DNA of 54,936 bases from Chryseobacterium elymi. GTDB taxonomy: Bacteria > Bacteroidota > Bacteroidia > Flavobacteriales > Weeksellaceae. Made by a program: the position numbers and the translations under genes. Each line of letters begins with the position of its first letter. Within the stretch, counting starts at the first letter, position 1. The DNA lies in contig NZ_QNUH01000023.1 in the NCBI RefSeq assembly GCF_003385495.1, positions 1 through 54,936 of the forward strand, read 5' to 3'. This document shows, one piece after another, positions 1-8,673 of this stretch. A model generated the notes under the pieces. The model saw nothing but the letters and a program-made list of their open reading frames with translations. It ran no database searches and was not told the origin of the DNA.

Positions 1-265
1 GGTATTGTTTGTTATGCTGTCAAGCTTGCTATTGCTGTAATGATAATATGAAGTTTCCATTTCTTCTTTTTCTCCCTCCCGATACAGTTCTCTCTTTGTT
101 ATTATTCCCGCCTTGGAAAAGAAAATAGTTTCGTAATATTTTGTGGAGATCCTGCTTTAAAATTACCTGATCCAGTTCCTGTGCAGAAACGGACACCGGG
201 AGGAGTAAAAGAATCAGCAGCGTGAAAACTGATTGGAGGGATTTTTTAATTGAGATAGTGGTCAT
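1..265 (-). repeat. Direct repeat, copy 1 (outer)
   Basis: Positions 1-265 match 1983-2247 base for base except for eight substitutions and no indels, about 97% identity. The repeat covers a signal-peptide reading frame and the start of a tyrosine-rich YD-like segment. It probably continues past the left edge. Both copies lie just downstream (minus strand) of a paralogous lipoprotein gene, so they mark a duplicated module. Confidence 0.95.
29..265 (-). pseudogene. Signal-peptide fragment of a frameshifted YD-like secreted protein, copy 1
   Basis: The 78-residue frame opens with a clear Sec signal peptide: a basic N-terminus, a leucine-rich core, and a cut after the VSVSAQ motif near residue 29. 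After about residue 40 it becomes arginine-rich and unnatural. At the same place another frame becomes sensible, reading STKYYETIFFSK and then the METSYYHYSN stretch, open to the left edge. The same break occurs in the second copy at 2095-2247. I read this as the 5' part of a secreted effector-like gene broken by a frameshift. A short real ORF or a programmed shift cannot be excluded. Confidence 0.5.
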
Positions 266-291
266 TATTATTTGTGTTTTATTGGATATTT

Positions 292-317
292 AAAGCATAT
301 CTGCGTGGATATGCTTT
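292..317 (-). terminator. Possible terminator after the 402-residue lipoprotein gene
   Basis: A 9-bp perfect stem (AAAGCATAT/ATATGCTTT) with an 8-base loop lies 22 bases past the stop of the 402-residue gene on the minus strand. The downstream T-run is short. A stronger hairpin on the same GCATA core occupies the equivalent place after the paralogous gene (2265-2294), which supports a terminator role. Confidence 0.45.
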
Positions 318-338
318 ATTGCTTAAGTAAATATGTTT

Positions 339-1547
339 TTAATCTGGGGCTCCCACACGATCAAACATATCTGCATATTCAATCATAGATTTCAGGTTGG
401 GTAATCCGTAATAATTATTTGACTTATATTCATTCTTCGCTTTAATCCACTCTTCATCACCAACAAAATCTCTGTAGTCCGCTAATATGGTCATTTGTCC
501 CCAATCATTATTTTGATTATGATATTGTTTGAATAGAGGATCATAAGTGTTAGCCATGAAAGCCAGTATCTTCATTTTATCCTGATCATTAAATGTGTTT
601 TGGATTTCATTATTAATTATTTTTGAGCTTAAATATTTTAAAATAATTAAATCCTTAACATTCTTCGAAGTATTGAATAAGGTTTCGTAAGAATTGATAA
701 ATGTAGATCTGATTTCCAGTTTTCCCTCACAGTTTTTAGATGCAATATAATCAGACAGATCTTTTGAATTATCCAGAGGGTTAGAATTTAAATAGTTAAT
801 TACATATTCATTAAATTTAGCTTCCTTATCGTAACCAAAGTATTTAATAAGGTTTCTGATAAAAAGTTGATCATGTTGTACAAGCCAGGTGATTGAAGAT
901 GTACTGTTATTAAAAAAGTACATATTTCTGGCGACAATAGTTTTTAAATTCTGTTTCCTGATATTTTTTAAATCAGATAGATCTTTCCAGTAATATATTT
1001 TTACATCTGTAGACCGGTTAGTTGCCTCTGCTTCGCTTTCGTATTTTGTGAGATCAGAATTTTTAGTATAATCCAATATCTCCGGGATGCTATAAAAATC
1101 TGAAATAAATAATCCATTCTTAAAAACGTAAGTACTGTGAGGATTGGCATCTATACTATTTGAGTTCTTAAAAAGTTTGAAGTTTTTTGAACATTTATCT
1201 TCAAATTTGATCTGGAGATATTTTGTTTCTGATTTCGGATCAATAATCCTATGAAATACTTCTTTAATTTTGTTATTAAATTCTTCCGCTGAAGGTTTTT
1301 TGAAGCCATTATCTTTTAATTCCTGTAATATAATGGACTCGGTGGCTTCTATATCTTTTAATGTAAATTGATAGGTTGGGTAATCCGTTTCATTCTTTTC
1401 CCCGCTTGCTCCGGCTGATAGCTGAGATTTCAGGACAGGAATATAAGAATCTTGCTGAGTATAATCCATAGTTTGTGTATTAGTTGGAGTTTGAGAGTCA
1501 CATTTATTCATCATTAAAAAAATTCCTAATAACAAAATACTTTTCAT
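339..1547 (-). CDS. Putative lipoprotein, candidate T6SS immunity protein (paralogue 1)
   Basis: This 402-residue protein is of unknown family. It begins with a short hydrophobic segment followed by a cysteine (residues 1-16, MNKC), so it may be a lipoprotein, although the lipobox is poor. It is a diverged paralogue of the 412-residue protein at 2298-3536. Both share an ITWLV/FLWLV block followed by IKYFGY/VKEFGY, and a C-terminal block of KMKILA/KLKIMA ending in YGLPNLKS/FSLPKFKE. Both lie downstream of a peptidoglycan-cleaving T6SS effector. A periplasm-facing lipoprotein family duplicated beside a cell-wall hydrolase fits immunity, but this is inference. The gene closes with a hairpin at 292-317. 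Confidence 0.75.
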   Translation of the reverse strand: MKSILLLGIFLMMNKCDSQTPTNTQTMDYTQQDSYIPVLKSQLSAGASGEKNETDYPTYQFTLKDIEATESIILQELKDNGFKKPSAEEFNNKIKEVFHRIIDPKSETKYLQIKFEDKCSKNFKLFKNSNSIDANPHSTYVFKNGLFISDFYSIPEILDYTKNSDLTKYESEAEATNRSTDVKIYYWKDLSDLKNIRKQNLKTIVARNMYFFNNSTSSITWLVQHDQLFIRNLIKYFGYDKEAKFNEYVINYLNSNPLDNSKDLSDYIASKNCEGKLEIRSTFINSYETLFNTSKNVKDLIILKYLSSKIINNEIQNTFNDQDKMKILAFMANTYDPLFKQYHNQNNDWGQMTILADYRDFVGDEEWIKAKNEYKSNNYYGLPNLKSMIEYADMFDRVGAPD

Positions 1548-1559
1548 AATATATAATAT

Positions 1560-2138
1560 TTAATTACTTCTTGTGTTTGACTGAGAATCAACATCAGCTT
1601 CGCTGGTCATCACTTTCAGATTATACTCATCCTCTGTAGGGGTATAATTAGGAGGAATTACAAACCAGTCGATATCAGATTCTGAATATTTTGAAATTTT
1701 CACTGTTCTGGCACCTTTTACTCCGCCCTGATTTCCGCCCAAACAATAGTAATGTTTTCCGTCTTCACTTTTTCCAATCACAAATGTGATATGTCCGTCT
1801 CCTCCTACACTACTTCCATTTGCAGTTGCTGCCTCATTGTCTCCCCAATCAATAACTGCTGCTGCGCCGTAAATAGGTTTGCTCTTATCTATTTCATCCT
1901 TATTTTCTTCATATCTTCCATAACTGACCCTTTTAACAAGCTTATTCTGATCATCATAGGTAAAAACCTGTTTCGCTGTATGGGTATTGTTTGTTATGCT
2001 GTCAAGCTTGCTATTGCTGTAATGATAATATGAAGTTTCCATTTCTTCTTTTTCTCCCTCCCGATACAGTTCTCTCTTTGTTATTACTCCCTCTTTAGAA
2101 AAGAAAATAGTTTCGTAATATTTTGTGGAGATCCTGCT
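1560..2138 (-). pseudogene. Chimeric fragment: YD-like segment joined to the C-terminal half of a TIGR02594-like domain
   Basis: The open frame runs from 2138 and its first ATG is at 2042, giving 160 residues. The first part (STKYYETIFF, SYYHYSN, QVFTYDDQNKLVKR) looks like the N-terminal region of a YD-type secreted protein. From about KPIYGAAAVIDWGD it switches to the second half of a TIGR02594-like domain, a cell-wall amidase-like fold common among T6SS effectors, with GDGHITFVIG and YYCLGGNQGG. The half that would carry the catalytic cysteine is absent. The signal peptide lies in another frame (2095-2247). I infer a decayed effector made by recombination. A functional small protein from the ATG at 2042 is possible. 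Confidence 0.55.
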
Positions 2139-2247
2139 TTAAAATTACCTGATCCAGTTCCTGTGCAGAAACGGACACCGGGAGGAGTAAAAGAATCAGC
2201 AGAGTGAAAACTAATTGGAGGGATTTTTTAATTGAAATAGTTGTCAT
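1983..2247 (-). repeat. Direct repeat, copy 2 (inner)
   Basis: This is the second copy of the 265-bp repeat, eight substitutions away from positions 1-265. Copy 2 leads into an open frame whose 3' half is TIGR02594-like. Copy 1 leads out of the window, so its partner sequence is not visible. Confidence 0.95.
2095..2247 (-). pseudogene. Signal-peptide fragment of the chimeric effector, copy 2
   Basis: A 50-codon frame starts at the second of two tandem ATGs (2248-2250 and 2245-2247). It encodes the same Sec signal peptide as 29-265 and stops at TAA 2095-2097. The downstream chimeric frame is open from 2138, so the two frames overlap by about 44 bases. One frameshift near 2138-2170 would join them into a secreted protein. 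The shared break in both copies suggests that it came before the duplication. Confidence 0.5.
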
Positions 2248-2262
2248 CATTTAGTTGTGTTT

Positions 2263-2294
2263 AAAAAAGCATAACCGTTTGGGGCTATGCTTTT
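2263..2294 (-). terminator. Rho-independent terminator after the 412-residue lipoprotein gene
   Basis: The 9-bp stem AAAAGCATA/TATGCTTTT (2265-2273 with 2286-2294) lies directly past the stop codon at 2298. In the minus direction it is followed by a T-run (complement of 2263-2268). Confidence 0.7.
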
Positions 2295-2297
2295 GGG

Positions 2298-3536
2298 TTA
2301 TTTTTTAGGATGCTGCTTTCGCCATTCTGTATAGTCCATCGGTTGATATCCTGAACCACAAGAGCCTTCATATTCACATTCGGTAACAAAGTATTCATCA
2401 TAGTCTGCGTTGTCCCACCATTCTTTAAATTTTGGAAGACTGAAGTAATTATTCTTCTTTATGATCTCAAAATCATCATCATTTAGAAAATAACGCAATC
2501 TTGCCATCATTTTATTATCATCATTAAATTTTGTATCATAATTATACTGTTCTGCGAAATAAGCTAGATTCGCCATGATTTTTAGTTTTTCCACTTTAGA
2601 TAAAGTTTTGACTTCTGAATTTTCATTGCTGTTCAAATACTCTAAATAATTTTTTATATTATCAGGGATAAATCTGTTTTCAGAAGGATCATTTGGGATA
2701 TATAGCTTTTGTAGGAGTTTAAAAGTATTAGCATGTAGTCTCATATTCTCGCTACAGTTTTTTGTCCAAAATAATTTTCCATAATCTGAAGCGTTGTTTT
2801 TATCAAACTTTGTTTTCTCTATAACCCATTTTAAAAGCGCAGTATTATTAGTATAGCCAAATTCTTTTACGAGATTTTCCATAAATTTTGTGTCGTTTTT
2901 TACGAGCCACAAAAACTTACTGTTATCATTGTTGAAAAGAAATAAATTTCGGTAAATAATGTTGTTTGGGATGTCTACAATAATTTTATCATTTTTAAGC
3001 TTTGTAAATAATTCAACTTTTGGAAGAGATGTTATTGCATTGATTTTATTTATAAAAAAGACATTGTTATCATACAAGAACTCCATCAATTTTGCATTTT
3101 CATTACAATCAGATGTTGTCATATGTTTACAATCTTGTATTACATAAGTTGAAAAATTTTGATGTTGAAACAAAATGGGGCAATTTTGATTATCACTAAT
3201 ATTAAATATTTCTTTTAGTTTAGCCCTATATTCTTCATTGTTTAAAGCTTTGAAACCATTCTCTCTTAACCCCTGTGCCAAGACAGGGATCATCAAATCA
3301 ACATCTTTTTCAGTAATATAAAAATCTTCTTCTTCTTCATGTTCTCCTTTATTTGCTGGAGACTGATGTCGTTTATAAAGTTCTTTTATGGCATCTTCAT
3401 CTATTGTCATGTTTATTTTTTTTATTGTATCACTTTGTTTATTATTACTGCTTAAAGTGTTGTTAGATCTATTTTTTTGACAACTATGTAAATTGGTAAA
3501 GCCAATAAGAATTATCAGTAATAAGTAATTTTTCAT
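2298..3536 (-). CDS. Putative lipoprotein, candidate immunity protein to the GH19/M23 effector (paralogue 2)
   Basis: This 412-residue protein has an N-terminal hydrophobic segment ending in LHSCQK, a believable lipobox with cysteine 19, so it is predicted to be a lipoprotein. The family is unknown to me. It is paralogous to 339-1547 over most of its length, with shared blocks FLWLVKND, VKEFGY and SLPKFKEWW. The start is 5 bases after the stop of the 1421-residue effector, so the two are translated from one message. Close coupling to a cell-wall hydrolase and likely periplasmic exposure make immunity the leading idea. No binding motif can be pointed to. Confidence 0.8.
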   Translation of the reverse strand: MKNYLLLIILIGFTNLHSCQKNRSNNTLSSNNKQSDTIKKINMTIDEDAIKELYKRHQSPANKGEHEEEEDFYITEKDVDLMIPVLAQGLRENGFKALNNEEYRAKLKEIFNISDNQNCPILFQHQNFSTYVIQDCKHMTTSDCNENAKLMEFLYDNNVFFINKINAITSLPKVELFTKLKNDKIIVDIPNNIIYRNLFLFNNDNSKFLWLVKNDTKFMENLVKEFGYTNNTALLKWVIEKTKFDKNNASDYGKLFWTKNCSENMRLHANTFKLLQKLYIPNDPSENRFIPDNIKNYLEYLNSNENSEVKTLSKVEKLKIMANLAYFAEQYNYDTKFNDDNKMMARLRYFLNDDDFEIIKKNNYFSLPKFKEWWDNADYDEYFVTECEYEGSCGSGYQPMDYTEWRKQHPKK

Positions 3537-3541
3537 AATTT

Positions 3542-6500
3542 TTATCTTTTTCCTATTTTTTTTCTATCTTCTTGTACCTTTTTTTCTTCTGTAGTCATTT
3601 CATCTTCATTTTTGTAATATACATAATATCCTGGATTGATTCTATTTTCAAGACCAGAACTTGATTTAGAAGATGCAATTTCAAAATGAATATGGGGACC
3701 ACAGGTTCCATTAGGAACACCAGTTGTTCCTGCAATACCAACAACTTTACCTGCATCAATCTCTTTTTCCAGTTCAACTTTAATTTCTTTTAAGTGTGCA
3801 TATTTTATATATATTTTGCCTGTGTCAACAAAACCATCTCCTTGATTTTTTTCACCTTCTCCTGAATACCTAAGAATGTAATCCCTTTTTCTTTTCTTAA
3901 AAATTTCCAGTTGATCGGGTTTACTAATTTCTAAAATTACCATTTTCCCGTAAGCTCCTGCAGTGTCAGCGAAAACAACTTTTCCAGACAAACAAGCATA
4001 TGCTTGTGTTGTACCATCATCCATAGCAAATAGGTCTAAGCCCTGATGTACACCGGAGGCTCTTGTTTGTGTCCGTGTTAGTCCGAAAGATGCATATTTA
4101 GGCCAGTACCCTCCACTTTGCATATACATCGTTATTTGTGGACTGTCTACTGGTTCATGCCAACCTTCTGCCAGATCTATTACTCCGCCTTCTTTACAGA
4201 TGTTTTTGTCATATTTAAACCAAGTTTTTAATGATTCAAAATATTTTTTTCTTTTTGCCCAGCCATTTGGGTCTTTTTCAAGCTTATGTTTTGGAGAATA
4301 ACCGTTAAGTACTTTTGATTGAAAATAATAATACTTACTTTCATCAACATTTTCCATAACGATAGCTATTTCATTAAGTGACATACCTAATGCATCTTTA
4401 AAATATTCAGCTTTCCATCTAAGAGCTTCTATATCTGAATTTTTAGAATACTTTACACTTTTTTTATTAACAGACCATAGCCACCCAGCAGAATCAACTG
4501 CATAGAATAAATCAGATGCAATCAAACTTGGATTTTTTATAAATTTATTTTCATCACCAATATATTTTCCATATTCTTTATATGGACCTGGAGTGTTATA
4601 AAAGGTTTCTTCTTCTTTCTTTGTTCCGGTCATTTGTATCAAGCCTCTCCCTTTGTAAACACTTTTACTGGATGCCTCTTCACTTGGATATTCTTCGGCA
4701 GTATTAAACTCATCTGATTCATGGAATGCTTGGGCTAAGAAGGTTATTTTTTGGATACATTTATTAATATTATGAGTTCGGAAAGCAGTGTTGAGTGCAG
4801 CCGTAAATTTTTTTATGCTTTTATCTTTTATTGTACAATCTTTATGGTTAAATATTAATTCAGTCCCTTTTATTTTTTTTACCATATCACTTACTTCCTG
4901 TTCTGTAAAATCTCTATCACAATAACAAGTCTTCTGCTTCCTCACCTCCGCCATTTCCACCATCACAGGCACTACATCATTATCAATTACTTCCGGTGTT
5001 TCCTTTTGTGAAACCTTAAGGCATCCGCTTTCATAAAAGATAAACTGTTTTCGTAATTCAAGCATTTCTTGCTGGGTGAAAGGAGTTCCGTCTTGTTTGT
5101 AAGCCTTAATTCCCAGTTTTTCCATGTCTTCAGTGCGTACCAGATCGGCGGGAAGGGTATTATTGATGGTGACTTGAATCTTTTCGGCTTTCCATATTTT
5201 TTTTGCAGGATCTGCGGGATCTTTCAGCTGTCGGGAGACCTGGGCGATATAGTAGTCGAAATTTTTAGGCGGGGTTTTCCATTCTTCTTTGGCTGTAAAT
5301 GAAACTTCTAACAGACCGTCTTTTCCTACTTTTTCATCTTTGAAGTTTTCTTTGCTTTCGTGGGTGTAGATGATGTGGTCCTGTTCGTTGAGACCTTCTT
5401 TCGGGACTTCTTTGAAAACATCTATTTTCAGAGTCTCTTCTGTCATATTCACTGTATGGACCCATATTTTGTGGGTCTTTCCATAGAAGGTCTGCATACG
5501 CTGGATATCTTTTCCATTCTCAGTAGAAAACATGATGGAAACAATCTTTTGCTCTGAAGTGATGACAAGTTCTTCATTGGAGTCCAGAACTTCAAGATAA
5601 GTCGTGGCCGCATCTATCACTACGGGTTTTGTTCCTGCTATTGAAATGCCGGCGGGCAGTACAACCTCTGTGGATGTAGATGCCTGTAATTCTATGGTGA
5701 ATACAAGACGATACTTTGGAGTAGGATTTTCAGTTGTTTTGGGAATAGCGGTATCCAGTTTTTTCCTGTAGTCTTCAGTGGTGTTGATCATGAAAGAGGC
5801 TTTTCCTTCGCTATTGAGGGTTACAGCCTTTTCCTCCAGCATATATTTTTCCTTTTCCTTGTAAAAATCATCGCCTTCGCCTTTTACCCAGATTTTCACT
5901 TTCAAAGCCTGATTTTGTAGTCCGTCAATTTCAATAAAGCCGTAAGTGTCTTCTCCAAAACCTGTTTCCGTACGCTTTACGCCGGTTCCATAGGCCCAGA
6001 GTGCTCTTTTAACAGCGGGTTCAGAAACTTTTATTTTGGTGTCAATTTTTTTACTGTCCGTGTTATCACCTGTTAAATGGGCGGAGATTGTAAATTCACC
6101 CAGTTCGTTGAACGTAAGGGTACCATCACTATTATCGGTAACGTTCTGCGGGACTTCTATTTTTATAGCTTCATTTCCTGTCAGTGTTGCAATTCTTGCG
6201 GCGGCAGTGTACTTCACTTTGGTTCCCTTGGGAATATTTCCTGCTGGCAGTGTAAATTTATCAATGACATTTTTTATAATCTCAAAATTAAAAGTGTCCG
6301 ATCCTGAAAATGCAGGTTGTTTTCCTGCACCAATAGGATTAGCGTAAGCTTCCAATGTGTATTTTCCTAAATACTGCCCGGTGGACAAATGGGCATCCTG
6401 GCTTAGAAGTGCATCTGCTCTTTTATTAATTATGGGGGTCTTGAAGGAAGAAGAGTTTTCAAAGGCTGCAATTCTTCCAGATCCTTCCTTTTTCAGATAC

Positions 6501-7807
6501 CAGTGTGCTGTTTTTCCTGCTGCGGGAAGATAGGCAACATTGAATCTGGATGCCTGAACTTTCAGCATATCGCTTGAGCGGAGTATTCCCGGTTCACCGG
6601 TTACACCCATAATACCCAGCGTATTTTCAATTTTTATCTGAACAGATTCAGGTTTTGGGTCGTTGGCATCTGTGAAAGCTTCCACCGTATATGTTCCCGC
6701 ATTGTTAAATGTAAGCATTGCTGTATTTCCAACTTTATTTACAGCAACGATATGAGGTGCGGAAGTTCCGATAAGACTGTTGTACAATACTGTTGTCCCT
6801 TGCTTTATCCTCCAATGTGTCGCAGTACCAAGCGGGTTGAAAATACTCCGATTCAGTATTTTCATCTGGTCCGCAGCGGTATTGAGTTTATATTCTATGG
6901 ATACGGGAATGGGAATTTTGACCAGTGTAGAATTTCCCGGAATACTTATTTTTTTTACAAAATCTTTTACCACTTCAATGATGATGGCACAGTTTTTATC
7001 CCCTGCTTTTTTTCCGTAAGCTTCTATTCTGTACTTTCCTTCCGGCAGGTTTTCAAAGATTTTTGCCATGGGCTGATTGAAAATACTTCCCAGACCTATA
7101 AATGTTTTAACCTTGTCCTTGGTGTCTTCTCCTTTGAAAAGGACCCAGATAATTTTTGTAACATCTCCTTTGAACTGTGCCTGAAGGTAGAGGTTATCGG
7201 CAGTAAAAGAAGGTAAAAATGAATTCCAGGGCGAAGAAGGCATTGAAATATAATAATAGATTCCGGTGGGTTTAGCTACAGGTATCGGAAGATTCATTGA
7301 AATGGATGATACGGAAGTGGAAGAGGAGGTTCCTGATGAGGTTGCCCATTGCGGTGAGGCATTGGCTACGGAGAACTCGTCTGCTTCCTTTACATCAATT
7401 TGGGAAACATTGTTGGATTGTCCTGTGGTGGCAAATTCAACAGTTCCCTCAAGCCCATATCCGGGACATTTGGCTGTGGAGACATCAAGCAGTACCTTCA
7501 TGCTTTTGTTAAACTCTACATTTTCGTAATAGTCTTTGTATATGAGTTTGCATCTGTCTTTACAATCATAAGTTTTGCCATCCGGAGCTTTACATTTGCC
7601 AAATCCGTTTCCACCGCCAAAACTTTCAGCTTTGTCGTCCAGATAAGTAGCTACAGGTTTGTTTTGGGCAAAATATTTATTTTTTCCAAGTTTTTTCTTC
7701 TGGCTTTTTACTTCCATGGGAACGGCAGTCCCTTTGGAATTGTTGGCTGCAGAACTGCTGCAGAACGCGGTAGCTCCTTCTACAATGATTAATCCTTTAT
7801 TCGCCAT
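3542..7807 (-). CDS. T6SS PAAR-like (DUF4280) effector with GH19-type and M23 peptidase domains
   Basis: This is a 1421-residue protein. Residues 1-125 look like DUF4280, the PAAR-like spike tip, with scattered cysteines, KCKAPDGKTYDCKDRC and CPGYG. Residues about 180-950 are beta-rich and look like repeated Ig-like or linker modules. Residues about 1006-1195 resemble GH19 chitinase/lysozyme, with AFHES (Glu1030), AEEY (Glu1038/1039) and YKGRGLIQMTG at 1051-1061. Residues 1234-1421 are an M23/LytM endopeptidase with zinc ligands His1254 and Asp1258 (HQGLD) and His1372/His1374 (GPHIHFE), plus His1338. It should cut both glycan strands and peptide cross-links in prey peptidoglycan after delivery on VgrG. 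There is no Sec signal, as expected for T6SS cargo. A candidate immunity lipoprotein follows 5 bases later. Confidence 0.9.
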   Translation of the reverse strand: MANKGLIIVEGATAFCSSSAANNSKGTAVPMEVKSQKKKLGKNKYFAQNKPVATYLDDKAESFGGGNGFGKCKAPDGKTYDCKDRCKLIYKDYYENVEFNKSMKVLLDVSTAKCPGYGLEGTVEFATTGQSNNVSQIDVKEADEFSVANASPQWATSSGTSSSTSVSSISMNLPIPVAKPTGIYYYISMPSSPWNSFLPSFTADNLYLQAQFKGDVTKIIWVLFKGEDTKDKVKTFIGLGSIFNQPMAKIFENLPEGKYRIEAYGKKAGDKNCAIIIEVVKDFVKKISIPGNSTLVKIPIPVSIEYKLNTAADQMKILNRSIFNPLGTATHWRIKQGTTVLYNSLIGTSAPHIVAVNKVGNTAMLTFNNAGTYTVEAFTDANDPKPESVQIKIENTLGIMGVTGEPGILRSSDMLKVQASRFNVAYLPAAGKTAHWYLKKEGSGRIAAFENSSSFKTPIINKRADALLSQDAHLSTGQYLGKYTLEAYANPIGAGKQPAFSGSDTFNFEIIKNVIDKFTLPAGNIPKGTKVKYTAAARIATLTGNEAIKIEVPQNVTDNSDGTLTFNELGEFTISAHLTGDNTDSKKIDTKIKVSEPAVKRALWAYGTGVKRTETGFGEDTYGFIEIDGLQNQALKVKIWVKGEGDDFYKEKEKYMLEEKAVTLNSEGKASFMINTTEDYRKKLDTAIPKTTENPTPKYRLVFTIELQASTSTEVVLPAGISIAGTKPVVIDAATTYLEVLDSNEELVITSEQKIVSIMFSTENGKDIQRMQTFYGKTHKIWVHTVNMTEETLKIDVFKEVPKEGLNEQDHIIYTHESKENFKDEKVGKDGLLEVSFTAKEEWKTPPKNFDYYIAQVSRQLKDPADPAKKIWKAEKIQVTINNTLPADLVRTEDMEKLGIKAYKQDGTPFTQQEMLELRKQFIFYESGCLKVSQKETPEVIDNDVVPVMVEMAEVRKQKTCYCDRDFTEQEVSDMVKKIKGTELIFNHKDCTIKDKSIKKFTAALNTAFRTHNINKCIQKITFLAQAFHESDEFNTAEEYPSEEASSKSVYKGRGLIQMTGTKKEEETFYNTPGPYKEYGKYIGDENKFIKNPSLIASDLFYAVDSAGWLWSVNKKSVKYSKNSDIEALRWKAEYFKDALGMSLNEIAIVMENVDESKYYYFQSKVLNGYSPKHKLEKDPNGWAKRKKYFESLKTWFKYDKNICKEGGVIDLAEGWHEPVDSPQITMYMQSGGYWPKYASFGLTRTQTRASGVHQGLDLFAMDDGTTQAYACLSGKVVFADTAGAYGKMVILEISKPDQLEIFKKRKRDYILRYSGEGEKNQGDGFVDTGKIYIKYAHLKEIKVELEKEIDAGKVVGIAGTTGVPNGTCGPHIHFEIASSKSSSGLENRINPGYYVYYKNEDEMTTEEKKVQEDRKKIGKR

Positions 7808-7824
7808 GTCATGTTTTCATCAAG

Positions 7825-8616
7825 TTATATAATACTGCTTGTCTCTCTGTATAATATCCTGTCTCCGTCAGAAAGGACAAAATCTGCCTTCTTTTTTGAA
7901 TACTGTTTTTTCGGGGAGTTATATTCCATCTGTATATGGAGTTCTGCTTTGTATTGCCCTGCATGGTGCAGATATTTTTTCTCTATTTCCTCTTTTATAG
8001 GATCAGGAAGTATGGTTTCTGAAGTGAAAAAAGCATCAAATCCGTAATCCCTTTGTTCTGCTATAATAGTTCCTGTGCATTCTATATCTCCGATTCCTTT
8101 TATATTCCATGTTAAGGATTCATGGGTTTTTCCACCGTTATCCACATAGGAAGGAGCAAAGAGAAGAAGGTTCCAGAAGGGTTCTTTCAGCTTATTTCTG
8201 TAAAAGATATTCTCATCTTCAAGAACTGTTAGATACTGGTTTCTGAACAGGTCTGCATTCTGATATTTTTCCTGAATACCGCTAGTTTTATGTTTCCAGT
8301 TTTCTACATTTTTGTGATGGTTTGAAGCATTAAGAAAAACTCCTTTTTCGTCTACTTGTATTTCAATAGGATAAGAGCTTTGTTCCAGCTCATGAAGAAT
8401 TTCCATAAAGCTGTTTTCAGAAGGCAGAGGTGCGTCTTCCAGCTTTTCTATCAGCCAGTTTTTTGTGTGGTCTTCATTTTCAGTTTCTTCTATATTGATT
8501 TTACAGGAAGAATGAAAGCCTTTTTTTTCACCAAACTGTACTTCAAGTGAGCTGTCCACATGATAGATATGTGTTCCTGAAAATTTCTGAAAAGGTTTTA
8601 CGCGGTTTTCTTCCAT
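7825..8616 (-). CDS. Unknown protein next to the PAAR-like effector, possible adaptor or chaperone
   Basis: This 263-residue protein has no family I recognise. The ATG at 8616 (MEENRVKPF) is preferred to an upstream TTG at 8634. It has no signal peptide or membrane segment, is acidic, and looks like a mixed alpha/beta cytoplasmic protein. It ends 17 bases before the DUF4280 effector and lies between two effector genes in the vgrG run. T6SS loading adaptors are often encoded immediately upstream of the cargo they load, so an adaptor role is an inference from position. It has no DUF4123, DUF1795 or DUF2169 hallmark that I can see, so it would be a different family. Confidence 0.75.
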   Translation of the reverse strand: MEENRVKPFQKFSGTHIYHVDSSLEVQFGEKKGFHSSCKINIEETENEDHTKNWLIEKLEDAPLPSENSFMEILHELEQSSYPIEIQVDEKGVFLNASNHHKNVENWKHKTSGIQEKYQNADLFRNQYLTVLEDENIFYRNKLKEPFWNLLLFAPSYVDNGGKTHESLTWNIKGIGDIECTGTIIAEQRDYGFDAFFTSETILPDPIKEEIEKKYLHHAGQYKAELHIQMEYNSPKKQYSKKKADFVLSDGDRILYRETSSII

Positions 8617-8673
8617 ACATTTTATTATTTGCAATTGTCTATAATTATTTTCTCCGGCATGAAATGTAGATTC

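Noticed and set aside
1752..2033. Plus-strand frame opposite the chimeric effector fragment
   Set aside because: It is a shadow of the minus-strand coding frame, cysteine/isoleucine-rich and without homology I recognise.
7400..7792. Plus-strand frames opposite the DUF4280 effector N-terminus
   Set aside because: They run antisense to a well-supported gene and have atypical composition.
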